A stretch of DNA of 64,000 nucleotides. Origin: Cyclobacteriaceae bacterium. Lineage in GTDB: Bacteria > Bacteroidota > Bacteroidia > Cytophagales > Cyclobacteriaceae. The stretch's first letter is position 1. Every line of letters begins with the position of its first letter. Below are positions 18,238-27,124 of the stretch, piece after piece. The notes below the pieces were generated by a model, which did no database searches, had not been told where the DNA came from, and saw only the letters and a program-made list of their open reading frames with translations. The stretch covers positions 42,330 through 106,329 of the forward strand of contig JAEUUE010000129.1 in the NCBI GenBank assembly GCA_016787605.1, given 5' to 3'. Position numbers and translations under genes: made by a program.

Positions 18238-19146
18238 CTAGAGGTTACGGATCCAGTCGATCATTTTCTTCCGCTGGGAGGCGTCCGGGAGCCGGCCGGT
18301 ACCGGCGCCGAGGTTATCGAGCAAATGCTTCGCTTTGGACGTGCCGGGGATGACGCAGGTGACGGCGGGATGGGAGAGGATGAACTTGAGGAAGAATTGC
18401 CCCCAGCTGGCGCAGTCAAATTCGGCCGCCCACTCGGGCAGTTTCTTGCCGTTGACCCGGTTGAACAGTGCTCCTTCCTCAAAGGGACGGTTGATCAGCA
18501 CGCCGACGTTCAGGTCCTGGGCCAGCGGCAACAACCGTTCTTCCGCGTGCCGGTCGAGGAGATTATAATTGACCTGGATGAAGTCCACCCGGTTGGATTT
18601 CATCACGGAGGCCAGCGTGTCATGGGCGCTGTCGGTATAGTGGGTAAGCCCCATGTAACGGATCCGGCCCTCTTCCTTCCACTTCGTCAGCGTGCGCATG
18701 TGGTTCTGCCAGTCGACCAGGTTATGAATCTGCATGAGGTCGATCCGGTTGCGGCGCAGTTTCGCCATCGAAGCGCTCATCTGGTTGATTCCCTCACGGT
18801 GCCCGGTAGTCCACACTTTGGTGGCGATGAAGAGCTTGTCGTTGAGCCGCAATTCCTCCGACAGTTGCCCGACTACTTCTTCCGATTTGCCGTACATGGG
18901 CGAGCTGTCGATGACCGATCCGCCCTCGCTCACCAGGGTGCTGAGCACTTCGCGCAGGGGCGGGTAACCTTCCGGGGCCACGTCGAAGGTTTGCCAGGTG
19001 CCGACGCCCACGACGGGGAGGCTCTCGGTGGTGCCGGGGATGGTGCGCTTCATCAGGGGCAAAGGTAGGCCGCGTAGTCCAAGCAGGGGGAGCAGTGCCA
19101 GGACGGATAGTCTGCTTAAGGCTTCGCGTCTTCCGATTTCGTCCAT
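18238..19146 (-). CDS. aldo/keto reductase with N-terminal export-like segment
   Basis: 302 residues. The AKR tetrad is visible: Asp and Tyr in VIDSSPMYGKSEEVVG, Lys in FIATKVW and His in LMQIHNL. The C-terminal VIPGTSKAKHLLDN segment binds NADP(H) phosphate. The N-terminus (GRREALSRLSVLALLPLLGLRG) has an Arg pair and a hydrophobic run, like the Tat-type leaders of other Bacteroidota AKRs, so it may be exported with bound cofactor. Substrate unknown. A TAAATTTC box ends 4 nt before the ATG. After its TAG the same frame stays open for another 35 codons, which I take to be chance. Confidence 0.88.
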   Translation of the reverse strand: MDEIGRREALSRLSVLALLPLLGLRGLPLPLMKRTIPGTTESLPVVGVGTWQTFDVAPEGYPPLREVLSTLVSEGGSVIDSSPMYGKSEEVVGQLSEELRLNDKLFIATKVWTTGHREGINQMSASMAKLRRNRIDLMQIHNLVDWQNHMRTLTKWKEEGRIRYMGLTHYTDSAHDTLASVMKSNRVDFIQVNYNLLDRHAEERLLPLAQDLNVGVLINRPFEEGALFNRVNGKKLPEWAAEFDCASWGQFFLKFILSHPAVTCVIPGTSKAKHLLDNLGAGTGRLPDASQRKKMIDWIRNL

Positions 19147-19150
19147 GGCG

Positions 19151-19158
19151 GAAATTTA
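19151..19158 (-). promoter_or_regulatory. -7-like box TAAATTTC, 4 nt before the aldo/keto reductase start
   Basis: Minus-strand TAAATTTC resembles TAnnTTTG with one mismatch at the last base. It ends 4 nt before the ATG at 19146. Confidence 0.4.
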
Positions 19159-19217
19159 TGAAAAATGAATAGTGAAATGCGGGCGACTATTTCGAATCCT
19201 TGCCGAATGGCCAAAGG

Positions 19218-21854
19218 CTATTCATTTCTCAGGGTTGTTGCCGGATTCACCCTCGCCACACGGAGGGTCTGTGAGCCTACGGCAAGCAGGGCAAGGCCGA
19301 AAACCACCAACGTGCCTCCGAAGAGATCCATAAGTCCTACCGGTGCGCGATACGTTATGCCAGAAAAGAACACGCGGTCAAAAAGCCAGTACGTAACCGG
19401 GATCGCCAGGACGCAGGCCACGCCGAGCAGCATCATGAAGCCGCGACTCATCAACACTACAAGATTGATTTCGGAGGCGCCCATCACCTTCCGGATGGAG
19501 ATCTCTTTCAGGCGGGTTTCGGTGGTGAACACCACCATGCCCAGCAATCCCAGCGAAGCGATCGAGATGGCGAGCAAAGCCAGGAAACCGATGATCTTCA
19601 TCATGCCGGCCAACTGATCGTACGCTTTCTGGATTTTTTCCTCGTAGAACATGCCCTTGAACGGATGGACCGTGTCGATTTGCTTCCACGCGGATTCCAG
19701 GTCATTGACCAGCAGTTGCGGGTTGTCCGTATTTACCTTGAGGTTGACCACTCCGCCCCAGCGTGCCGGCAGGTCGGGAGTATAATACCGGAAGGCAAAG
19801 TTATTGATCGGGTTTTGAAGAGTATTATGATGGAAGTCCCTGACCACACCGATTACGGTGACCGCCTCTCCGTCGATTCGAATTTCCTCACCCACGGCAT
19901 CGTGTGGGTCCTGCAGGCCCATGAAGTGCAGCGCTTTTTGGTTGATGATGACGCCGGCATCCCGGACGCTGGTTTTGGGTCCCGGTTTAAAAGTGGTTCC
20001 GGCCAGTAATTCGATGTGGTGGATCCTCAGGTAAGAACTGTCTACATAATTATAGTAGAGGGTGGCAGAATCCACGGGGTTCTTGTACCGGATATTCCCA
20101 GTCCACGACATCCCGGTGCAGGGCACGTACATCGACCGGGAAACATCCACGACCCCGGGAACTTTGGCCAACGCCTGCATAACGACCTCGCTTTTGTTTT
20201 GCTGCAGTTCAACGTTGTAGATGTTCTCCGTCCTGAAGCCGAGGTTGAACGCCAGCGAGTAGCTGTACTGCCGGTACCCTATGCTGACGGCAACGATCAG
20301 GCCCAGCGACAACGTGTATTGAAAAACAATGAGGGCCTTCCGGAACCCGAGGTGTCCGAATAGCTTCACACGGGAAGGGTCTTTGAGGATGTTGGCGGAA
20401 TTGAGTTTGGAAAAAAACAGGGCCGGAAGAATTCCGGCGACCAGCCCGACGAAGATGGCCAGAAGCGTAAAGTAGAGATAGGTGGAACCGCTGGGTTTGA
20501 GGGTTACCAGGTCGTTGAAGATACGGTCAAGGGAGATGAACCCCGGGCGCAGGAAGATGAAAAGCCCAAGGGACAACAGCAGGGCGACCAGGGAGATCAG
20601 AACGGACTCCAGAAGAAACTGGCTCATGACCTGGGACCGGGTGGCGCCGATAGCCTTCCGCACGCCCACCTCCCGGGTTCGTCGCAGGGCACGGGCAATG
20701 GAGAGGTTCGTGTAATTGAAGCAAGCGGAGAGAATGACAATCACGGAAAGCCCGCCAAGTATCCAGGTCAGGCGTTCATCGAAATTAGGTCCGATCTGGT
20801 TGGACATGTCGGGTCCCAGAACCACTTCGCGGAGCGGTTGGAGGTGGATGGTGATCCGTTCATTTTCCAGTGACTGATTGCCTTCCTCGCTTATGCGGGC
20901 AAAGACGGGCTCCAGTGCAGCGGCCCCGGTTCCGGGCTGAAGCTTCAGGTAGATGTAGTTTTGCCACATTTGATCCCACTTCATCCAGTTGCGGTCTTTC
21001 CTGGCCAGTTGCCTGTTATCGAGCGTGACAAACGAACCCACCATGTCGAAGCGGAGGTGCGATTGAAGCGGCGGTGTTTCGATGACTGCCGTAACGGTGA
21101 AGTTGGCGGTATCCACCACGACTTGCTTACCCACGACGTCGGTGGTTCCAAACAATTTCTCGGCCGATTTCGCCGTAAGCACCAGTGAGTTCAGGTCTTT
21201 CAGCGCGGTGGCGGGATTGCCAGCCAGCACGTTCCAGGTGAACACAGTAAAGAATCCTTCGTCGGCCAGTATTCCTTCCAGTGGCATAGTCTTGTCACCC
21301 ACTTTCACGTCTTTGTCCCAATATGCGCGCAGGACGGCCTGGGCTTCAATCCCCGTCGCCTGCTCCCGGATCTTGCGCGCCGCGAGAATGGAGGTGGAGG
21401 CATACGGACTTGGATCCTCCTCCAGCCTTTGGTGCATGTTGATCACCCGATAAATCCGGTCATAGTCATGATGGAACTGGTCATACGACTTCAGTTCGGC
21501 CAGGAAGGCGATCAGCAGGAGGCCGACCGACATGGATATCGCCAGCCCGACAACATTGATCCCTGAGAAAAGCTTGTTCCGGTAGATCGTCCGGGCGGAC
21601 GTCTTGTAATGGTTGTGCAGAATAGTGAAGTTGAACATGGCGAGCTTGGGTTTACGGATCGTGTAGGATCGCATGAACTTGATGACATCGAGGATATAAA
21701 TAAGTCGTGCCGTTTTCGGTCCCCGCCGCGCCAGGTTTCGTTCGAAATACTCATGGAGATCTCCCTCCAGGTCTTCGGCGAGTTCAGGTCGGCAATACCA
21801 CCGGAGAAACCGTTGCGCCCAGCGCGGGGGTTGTATCGGGTTGGGATTCTCCAC
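19218..21854 (-). CDS. ABC transporter permease with N-terminal permease-prefix domain
   Basis: 878 residues. The first 70 residues (QPPRWAQRFLRWYCRPELAEDLEGDLHE...) form the permease prefix domain 2 found on FtsX-like permeases next to PadR regulators. Then come a transmembrane helix and MacB core domain, an FtsX domain (FNYTNLSIARALRRTREVGVRKAIGA), and a second FtsX domain near the end (LLGMVVFTTETRLKEISIRKVMGAS). It starts with GTG, only one base after the TGA of the padR-like gene (TGA-C-GTG), so the two are translationally coupled. No ATPase subunit is in the window. Its paralogue at 15698-18055 lacks the prefix domain. The substrate is unknown; stress or antibiotic efflux is a common suggestion for the family. 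Confidence 0.92.
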   Translation of the reverse strand: MENPNPIQPPRWAQRFLRWYCRPELAEDLEGDLHEYFERNLARRGPKTARLIYILDVIKFMRSYTIRKPKLAMFNFTILHNHYKTSARTIYRNKLFSGINVVGLAISMSVGLLLIAFLAELKSYDQFHHDYDRIYRVINMHQRLEEDPSPYASTSILAARKIREQATGIEAQAVLRAYWDKDVKVGDKTMPLEGILADEGFFTVFTWNVLAGNPATALKDLNSLVLTAKSAEKLFGTTDVVGKQVVVDTANFTVTAVIETPPLQSHLRFDMVGSFVTLDNRQLARKDRNWMKWDQMWQNYIYLKLQPGTGAAALEPVFARISEEGNQSLENERITIHLQPLREVVLGPDMSNQIGPNFDERLTWILGGLSVIVILSACFNYTNLSIARALRRTREVGVRKAIGATRSQVMSQFLLESVLISLVALLLSLGLFIFLRPGFISLDRIFNDLVTLKPSGSTYLYFTLLAIFVGLVAGILPALFFSKLNSANILKDPSRVKLFGHLGFRKALIVFQYTLSLGLIVAVSIGYRQYSYSLAFNLGFRTENIYNVELQQNKSEVVMQALAKVPGVVDVSRSMYVPCTGMSWTGNIRYKNPVDSATLYYNYVDSSYLRIHHIELLAGTTFKPGPKTSVRDAGVIINQKALHFMGLQDPHDAVGEEIRIDGEAVTVIGVVRDFHHNTLQNPINNFAFRYYTPDLPARWGGVVNLKVNTDNPQLLVNDLESAWKQIDTVHPFKGMFYEEKIQKAYDQLAGMMKIIGFLALLAISIASLGLLGMVVFTTETRLKEISIRKVMGASEINLVVLMSRGFMMLLGVACVLAIPVTYWLFDRVFFSGITYRAPVGLMDLFGGTLVVFGLALLAVGSQTLRVARVNPATTLRNE

Positions 21855-21855
21855 G

Positions 21856-22194
21856 TCAGCCCTTTGACAGTTTTAGGGAAAACTCCGGAATACGTCTCCA
21901 CAGTGTTTCACGGGCTTCACGTGAGCGGACGAGGGCTGTCTTGCCTGGTACGGTGAGTACATAGTACCTCTTGCGCTTGCCCCCTCGAACCCTGGTGGCC
22001 TCCCCGAGTTTGCTTTTAAGAAGTCCTTTTTCTTCGAGACGGTTAAGTACCGCGTGCACCACCCCCAGTTTGGCGGTGCGGCCGGTGTACCGTTCCAATT
22101 CGTCGCAGATGGCTACGCTGTACGCGTCGTTGAGGAGGGCCGCAACGGTCAGCAGGACCAGTTCTTCAAATTCGCCGAGGTGAGAGCCTTTCAT
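21856..22194 (-). CDS. PadR family transcriptional regulator
   Basis: 112 residues, the short PadR form. The winged helix begins GEFEELVLLTVAALLNDAYSVAI, followed by the recognition region GVVHAVLNRLEEKGLLKSKLGEATRVRGGKRKRYYVLT. The C-terminal helix that makes the dimer is short. PadR proteins repress transporters and release DNA upon ligand binding. Its gene directly precedes the prefix-domain permease. An imperfect palindrome containing TACATACATTTACGTA lies 22 bp upstream and is a candidate autoregulatory operator. Confidence 0.93.
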   Translation of the reverse strand: MKGSHLGEFEELVLLTVAALLNDAYSVAICDELERYTGRTAKLGVVHAVLNRLEEKGLLKSKLGEATRVRGGKRKRYYVLTVPGKTALVRSREARETLWRRIPEFSLKLSKG

Positions 22195-22215
22195 GGCGTA
22201 GGGGATTGTGATTAA

Positions 22216-22233
22216 TTACGTAAATGTATGTAA
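22216..22233 (-). promoter_or_regulatory. imperfect 18-bp palindrome upstream of padR-like gene, candidate operator
   Basis: Minus-strand TTACATACATTTACGTAA pairs at 7 of 9 positions with its own reverse complement. It includes a TACATTTA segment that resembles a -7 box. It lies 22 bp before the regulator's ATG, where an autorepressor would bind. Confidence 0.4.
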
Positions 22234-22271
22234 AATGGTTTCAGCGTTCGGGACGTGGAACGGTAAGGGCC

Positions 22272-23132
22272 TTATTGATTGCCAAATTGATAGCCCAGGC
22301 TGATAAGTACCGGCCAGGGCTTCTCCGCCTTGGGCGCATTCATGAAGTCGGAGTCACGGATGGGGTAGATGATCTGAAAGGAGAAATAATTCTCGCTGCT
22401 TCTGGCCCGACTCTTGACCCCGAACCCGAATGAGGGTCCATAGAATGTTTCGGAGGGCTTGTAACTATTGTTTGGCTGGATCAGGACGGCGTTGTAACCG
22501 TACATGGCTGACAAAAATCCGGAAGTTCTTTCCTTAGGCGTGAAGTTAAATTCCAGCCCGGCATTATAGCCGATCTTGTGCAGGTTGTAACCGAGCCCGC
22601 CAAAGACCGAAACCATGCTGGTGGCCCCCAGGGTCAGTTTCATCCCGAAGCCCCCGTGGTCGATGCCAAGGCCCAGCCCGACGGATGTTTCGGCGCTGTA
22701 TTCGCGTGTGGTGGTTTGCGGTCGGACTTTCGAAGCGTCCCTGGGTTTTTCTGCAGGCGTTGCCCTGACCGTGTCGACCGTTGATTTCGCGGGCACAGGC
22801 GCCGGCGGCGGGGGCTCAGCCTTTCGTACCGGTGTTATGCGCTTGGATCTCAGGTAAATTTCAATGCCTTTGGCCTTTAGCTTTTCAACAGTGGCCGAGT
22901 CGGGAAGGGTCATTTGGAACGTGAGCCGTTCAACATCCTTGAAGTAATAGGGCCCCACCTCGGTGTCGATATGTTCGTCCGTAACCTGGGTCATGGTCGT
23001 CGCGAGTTCCGAACCAATCACGAACCGGATCATGACCGGTTGTGCCAAAGCGGGGCCGGCCACCAGCCAGACGAAGATGAGAGCCAAACGGGTGATCCAT
23101 GGATTTCTTTCTTTTGAACAAATTGACATCAT
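22272..23132 (-). CDS. exported outer-membrane beta-barrel-like protein
   Basis: 286 residues from ATG 23132 (another ATG follows directly). A signal peptide ends near AGPALAQ (about residue 32). Residues 33-110 form a soluble part with no recognised family, followed by a Pro-rich linker (AEPPPPAPVPAKS). The last 140 residues alternate short amphipathic strands with Gly/aromatic turns (SVGLGLGIDHGGFGMKLTLGA, VFGGLGYNLHKIGYNAGLEF) and end in SLGYQFGNQ, as in small outer-membrane porin-like barrels. The frame is open 39 codons further upstream, but that part is not a plausible leader. Function unknown. It is transcribed in the direction of the PadR/permease genes but is separated from the two-component pair by 141 bp. 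Confidence 0.75.
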   Translation of the reverse strand: MMSICSKERNPWITRLALIFVWLVAGPALAQPVMIRFVIGSELATTMTQVTDEHIDTEVGPYYFKDVERLTFQMTLPDSATVEKLKAKGIEIYLRSKRITPVRKAEPPPPAPVPAKSTVDTVRATPAEKPRDASKVRPQTTTREYSAETSVGLGLGIDHGGFGMKLTLGATSMVSVFGGLGYNLHKIGYNAGLEFNFTPKERTSGFLSAMYGYNAVLIQPNNSYKPSETFYGPSFGFGVKSRARSSENYFSFQIIYPIRDSDFMNAPKAEKPWPVLISLGYQFGNQ

Positions 23133-23273
23133 GAAGACCAGGTTATCCTTGAAGCAGACGAGATGGGAAAAAGTTGATGACCCAAGATAGCGCAAAATGC
23201 CCGATGGCGATAAGCAGCACCTCAGTGTAAGGATCAGCAGGTTCAACACTCATGGGGCAGTAGAGGTCTCCCT

Positions 23274-23867
23274 TCAAATCAATCCTTGGTCGAGCGCGAT
23301 GCGTACCAGGGCAGCCGAATTGGAGGCGTTCAGTTTTCGGAACAGGTTCTGGCGGTGGGTCTTTACCGTCAGGGGAGAGATGAAAAGGGCATCCGCAATT
23401 TCCTGCGAGGTCTTGCCGTCGGCCACGTAACGCAGGATCAACTGTTCCTGGCGCGACAGCAGGGGAGATTTTTCACGAAGCACTTTCATGGGCATGGCTT
23501 CCGGATGGGAGATCAGCTCCAGCAGCCACGAGGCGAGTTGCCCGGGGTCTTTCGACTTGGGGAAGCATCCGTTGGCACCAGCTTTCCGGGCGGCCGCGAT
23601 AAAACCTTCCTCTTCGTGCATGCTCATCACCACGATGATCGCTTCCGACTGCCGGCTTCTTACCCTCCGGATCACCTCCAGCCCGTCCAGGCCAGCCATT
23701 TCAATATCGATGATGATGAGCGCCGGCGACAATTCATGCAGGGACGAGAGAAAGGTCTGCCCGTCGGAGAAGGTAGCGACAACTTCAAAAGAGCCGGTTT
23801 CGGACAGCAGCCGGCGAAGTCCTTCGGTGACCACCCGGTGATCGTCGATGAGCACAGTGCGAATCAT
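23274..23867 (-). CDS. response regulator, NarL/LuxR type
   Basis: 197 residues. The receiver domain has the acidic pair in LIDDHR, phosphoacceptor Asp54 in IIIDIEM, Ser at VVMSMHE and Lys in FPKSKD. The LuxR-type HTH (about 133-197) carries LSRQEQLILRYVADGKTSQEIADALFISPLTVKTHRQNLFRKL. It should bind DNA as a dimer upon phosphorylation by the adjacent kinase. The ATG overlaps the kinase stop (ATGA), so kinase and regulator are cotranscribed with the kinase first. Targets unknown. Confidence 0.95.
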   Translation of the reverse strand: MIRTVLIDDHRVVTEGLRRLLSETGSFEVVATFSDGQTFLSSLHELSPALIIIDIEMAGLDGLEVIRRVRSRQSEAIIVVMSMHEEEGFIAAARKAGANGCFPKSKDPGQLASWLLELISHPEAMPMKVLREKSPLLSRQEQLILRYVADGKTSQEIADALFISPLTVKTHRQNLFRKLNASNSAALVRIALDQGLI

Positions 23868-26662
23868 GAGGCAGGAATCGGAATGTCGATGGAAAAAACG
23901 GTTCCCGACGCATCGGAAGATACCGTGCTTGTGCCGCCCAGCACGCGCACCCGGGTTTCGATGCTCATCAGTCCGTGGCCGGAAGGAACATCCTGTAGCT
24001 GAAATCCTTTCCCATGATCCTGGAAAAGGAGGTTAAGGGAGTTTTCAAACGAATTGATGTGCAGGGAAAGATGATCCGACCCCGCATGCTTGAGGGCGTT
24101 GGTGATCAATTCCTGGACAATACGGAAGGTGTACAATTTTATTTTGGGGTGTGTGATCTCCGTGCCGTAGGAAAAGTACTCAATCTTCAACGGCAGGGTT
24201 TTGTTCATGCGCTCCACGTAGTTGGCCACTCCGGCCATCAGGCCAAAGCGCTCCAGCCCGGGCGGCGTAAGATCGTAGATGATGGTCTTGATTTCTTCCA
24301 GGGTGGTTTGAAGAAGTCCTTCAACCTGGTCCGCATTGGCAGGTTTTGTCCGAAGGGCCATACGCGCCGCCTGCAGGTGGGCGTTCACCCCGTCATGGAG
24401 GTCGCGCGCCACCCTCGAACGCTCGCGCTCTTTGGTCTCAAGCTCAAAGGAAAGCATTCGCTCCTTGGATTCATTCTCGTACTCAAGGAGCTGACGTTGG
24501 GCACGCAACTCGGCATTCTTGGCATAGGCGATATAGGCCACGAAGCCACCGGCAAGCCAGACCATGGCCGCAATTGAATACCAGCGCTGCCACCAGACGG
24601 GAGGGATGGTGATCGTGATGCCCTGGAATGCCGGAATCCACGTCAAATGGTCCACCGAATATTCCAGTTCGAGGGTGTATTGGCCAGCACCCCCCGTCAG
24701 GAATTCCACTTCACGGGTGGACGCCGGTTGCCAGGGTTGGTCGATGCCCAGGCGGTAACGAAGGAAAAAATTGCGATTGTTGAAGGAAAGCAAGCCATAG
24801 GTGAGTCGTACCTGGTTTTCCCCGGGCTCCAGTTCGAGTGGCGCAATATCGACCTCCTTCCGGTTCACTTCCAGCTTCTTCAGGTAGAAGCGAGGTGTAA
24901 TATTCAGAAATTGTTTTTCCACGTTGGGGACGACGGTAATCACTTTGTCGTCGATCGCATACACGGTTTCCCCGACCCGCACGAGGTGGTTTACTTTCGA
25001 GGTGATCTCAGGTCTTCCGAACAAAGCCCTGAACGCCGTCGTGTCTCCCGTCAGCTGCCTCCGTGATGACTCAAAGACACCTTGTTCAGTGGCTACTATG
25101 ATCGTACTGTCGGTCAGCGCCAGGCTGTAGATGTTTTTGGCGCCATTCGGCAGTGTGATACGGTATGGTTTCCCGGGAGGAGCCACTTTCAGCAGTCCGC
25201 CTCCCATGGTCGCCAGCAGGATCGTGCCGGGTGCCAGCGCGGCAATGCGTGTGATTTTATAGGGCGCCAGCAGGGGAGGCTCCGCTCGGATGGAGAGGGT
25301 GGTGTCCAGGATGCTTAGTCCTACCCGGTTACCGACGTAGATGGCGGTATCCGTGGCGAGGATGCTCCGGCCGTTGAGATTATACCGATGCGCCACCAGG
25401 TTGTCCCGGACGTCCCATCGCGAGTTGGATCCGCCGGTGGCCCACACGTTACCCCGGTTGTCCTGGGAGAAGGCCACCTTCGATACCCGCGGGTAGGTGC
25501 GCAGGGTGCGGAGCGACTGGTCCACAATTTCCACGTTGTCGGTGTTGCTGAGCCAGATGCGGTCCTTGCGGTCCTGGAACGCCGAGATGTAGGCGTAGCG
25601 CGACTGGCGGTCAATGCCAATGCGCCTCAGGCTGTCAAGGTGAAAGAGTTTGCCGTGCTGATCGCCCAACAACAATCCATGGCGCCAGCGCAGGGCGAAC
25701 TTGACCTGGCTGTCTTCGGGGAGCGGAATCCGGACGAGATCCAGGTGGGGAAGGTAGATTACTCCTTGTTCGAGCGTGCTGAACCAATAGCCGCCTTCGG
25801 TATCTTTCAGGACCCGGGTGACAGAGACGACATCAGTCAAAGGCCGGAAGCCGTCACGGAAGGAAGTGGAGGTGAATCGCTCGGCGCCCTGACCCAGGTA
25901 GCCTATCCAGAGGTTGTCGTCCCGGTCGACCGACATGTTGATGATGGCGGCCGGTGCCGTGTAGGCTTTCCGCAAGGCGGTCCCATTCCATTCAAAGATG
26001 TCGTTGTTGATGCTGAACCACCACAAACCTTTCCACGACCGGGTCTGTACCACGTGGTTGCGCATGAGGGTGTCGGTCAGCTGCAGCGGGTATTTTTTTC
26101 CGTCAATGCGAAGAGAATTGATGCGGCTGGCCCGGACTTTAAATGCGACAAAGGCTTTTTTGTTGTGGAAGCGGCAAAGGAGCTCGGGAGAAGTAATGGA
26201 GTCGATTTGTGTGTCGCCATTGGCTTTTACGGATCCGATGTACCATCCGGCGGAGAAGGTCAGCGTGCCGGCGTCGTCGTAGTCGATCTGATGGAAGAGC
26301 GAGAACCGGGCAATGTTATGCAGGCGGTCGTTGAAGGCGAAGGGGACAATGGTGTCGTTGTGTAGGACGGCCAGTTTACCGGAATAAGTCTGCAGCCACA
26401 GGCGTTGTTGGCTGTCCGGGTGCATGCCAAAAACGACGGGATCGGTGAGGCCCTGGTTGGCGCCATAGACCACAACCTCTTCGCCGTCATACGAGGCCAG
26501 CCCGTTGTCCGTCGCGATCCAGAGGAAACCGGCGGAATCCTGGAGGAGGTCATATACTTCATTGGAAGGCAGCCCTTTGCGGTAGTCCAGGCGCAGGCTC
26601 GCCGGGGTTTGGGCCAGGAGGGCATACGAGAGAAAGGGAAGCAGCCAGGCGAGAAGTTTCAT
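23864..26662 (-). CDS. sensor histidine kinase with Reg_prop/Y_Y_Y periplasmic sensor
   Basis: 932 residues. A signal peptide (MKLLAWLLPFLSYALLAQ) leads into a two-part propeller of Reg_prop-like repeats (GFLWIATDNGLASYDGE, DNLWIGYLGQGAERF, GGYWFSTLEQGVIYL). A Y_Y_Y domain (about 600-690) is followed by one transmembrane helix (IAAMVWLAGGFVAYIAYA) and a short coiled coil. The HisKA_3 domain has phospho-accepting His756 in ARDLHDGVNAHL. The HATPase has the N box ELITNALKHA and DHGKGF. Unlike the hybrid kinases of Bacteroides polysaccharide loci it has no receiver or DNA-binding part; those are in the next gene. The signal sensed is unknown. A 9+9 bp dyad lies 211 bp upstream. Confidence 0.94.
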   Translation of the reverse strand: MKLLAWLLPFLSYALLAQTPASLRLDYRKGLPSNEVYDLLQDSAGFLWIATDNGLASYDGEEVVVYGANQGLTDPVVFGMHPDSQQRLWLQTYSGKLAVLHNDTIVPFAFNDRLHNIARFSLFHQIDYDDAGTLTFSAGWYIGSVKANGDTQIDSITSPELLCRFHNKKAFVAFKVRASRINSLRIDGKKYPLQLTDTLMRNHVVQTRSWKGLWWFSINNDIFEWNGTALRKAYTAPAAIINMSVDRDDNLWIGYLGQGAERFTSTSFRDGFRPLTDVVSVTRVLKDTEGGYWFSTLEQGVIYLPHLDLVRIPLPEDSQVKFALRWRHGLLLGDQHGKLFHLDSLRRIGIDRQSRYAYISAFQDRKDRIWLSNTDNVEIVDQSLRTLRTYPRVSKVAFSQDNRGNVWATGGSNSRWDVRDNLVAHRYNLNGRSILATDTAIYVGNRVGLSILDTTLSIRAEPPLLAPYKITRIAALAPGTILLATMGGGLLKVAPPGKPYRITLPNGAKNIYSLALTDSTIIVATEQGVFESSRRQLTGDTTAFRALFGRPEITSKVNHLVRVGETVYAIDDKVITVVPNVEKQFLNITPRFYLKKLEVNRKEVDIAPLELEPGENQVRLTYGLLSFNNRNFFLRYRLGIDQPWQPASTREVEFLTGGAGQYTLELEYSVDHLTWIPAFQGITITIPPVWWQRWYSIAAMVWLAGGFVAYIAYAKNAELRAQRQLLEYENESKERMLSFELETKERERSRVARDLHDGVNAHLQAARMALRTKPANADQVEGLLQTTLEEIKTIIYDLTPPGLERFGLMAGVANYVERMNKTLPLKIEYFSYGTEITHPKIKLYTFRIVQELITNALKHAGSDHLSLHINSFENSLNLLFQDHGKGFQLQDVPSGHGLMSIETRVRVLGGTSTVSSDASGTVFSIDIPIPAS

Positions 26663-27124
26663 CAGGAAGAAAGCCGAACGGGTAGTATTGGTGACGGAAT
26701 TTACTAAAAGGTTTCATTTAAGCAGCTGCCGGGGAAACCTGGATAATAGGTGCTCCATTCCGCGTTCTGGCACATCTGTGAAGAGAGCTCTTGCTCCGGG
26801 TCTGGTGATATCTCCCAGTATTTCATTTGCGTGATCTGCGGGAGAGATTTTTTAATCCGTTGCCATGAAGCCGAGTTTCAATAATTGAAACTCCAAGAAA
26901 ACAGTGATGATCTTACTAGTTTGAGCCAATCTAAACGGCTGCGAGAATACCCGGGCTTATGTCAGTCTATTTCATTTGAGTCACCTGATCGACAGCAAGT
27001 TGTGAATAGGGCATCCTCCAAAAGGAGTAGGAATTGCCGTGTAACATTGCAAGCCAAATTGATTTTTATTCCGATGGGCGGCGTGGGAACTTGGAAGTAA
27101 TTGCCCACGAGTTAGCAAAAAAAT
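26663..27124. other. 462-bp divergent intergenic region without a clear gene
   Basis: It separates the kinase gene (minus) from an unrecognised gene (plus). No coding frame is convincing; a 71-codon plus frame starting with TTG at 26885 has no domain. The main structure is the inverted repeat at 26873-26893. It probably holds promoters for both flanking genes. Confidence 0.4.
26873..26893. repeat. perfect 9-bp inverted repeat, 3-bp spacer
   Basis: Arms GAGTTTCAA and TTGAAACTC, spacer TAA. It lies 211 bp upstream of the kinase gene and 232 bp upstream of the gene at 27125. It has no poly-T tail, so an operator is more likely than a terminator. Confidence 0.5.

Noticed and set aside
18103-18240. 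35-codon in-frame continuation after the aldo/keto reductase stop
   Set aside because: The reductase already ends at its normal C-terminus; an open frame of this length is expected by chance at this GC content.
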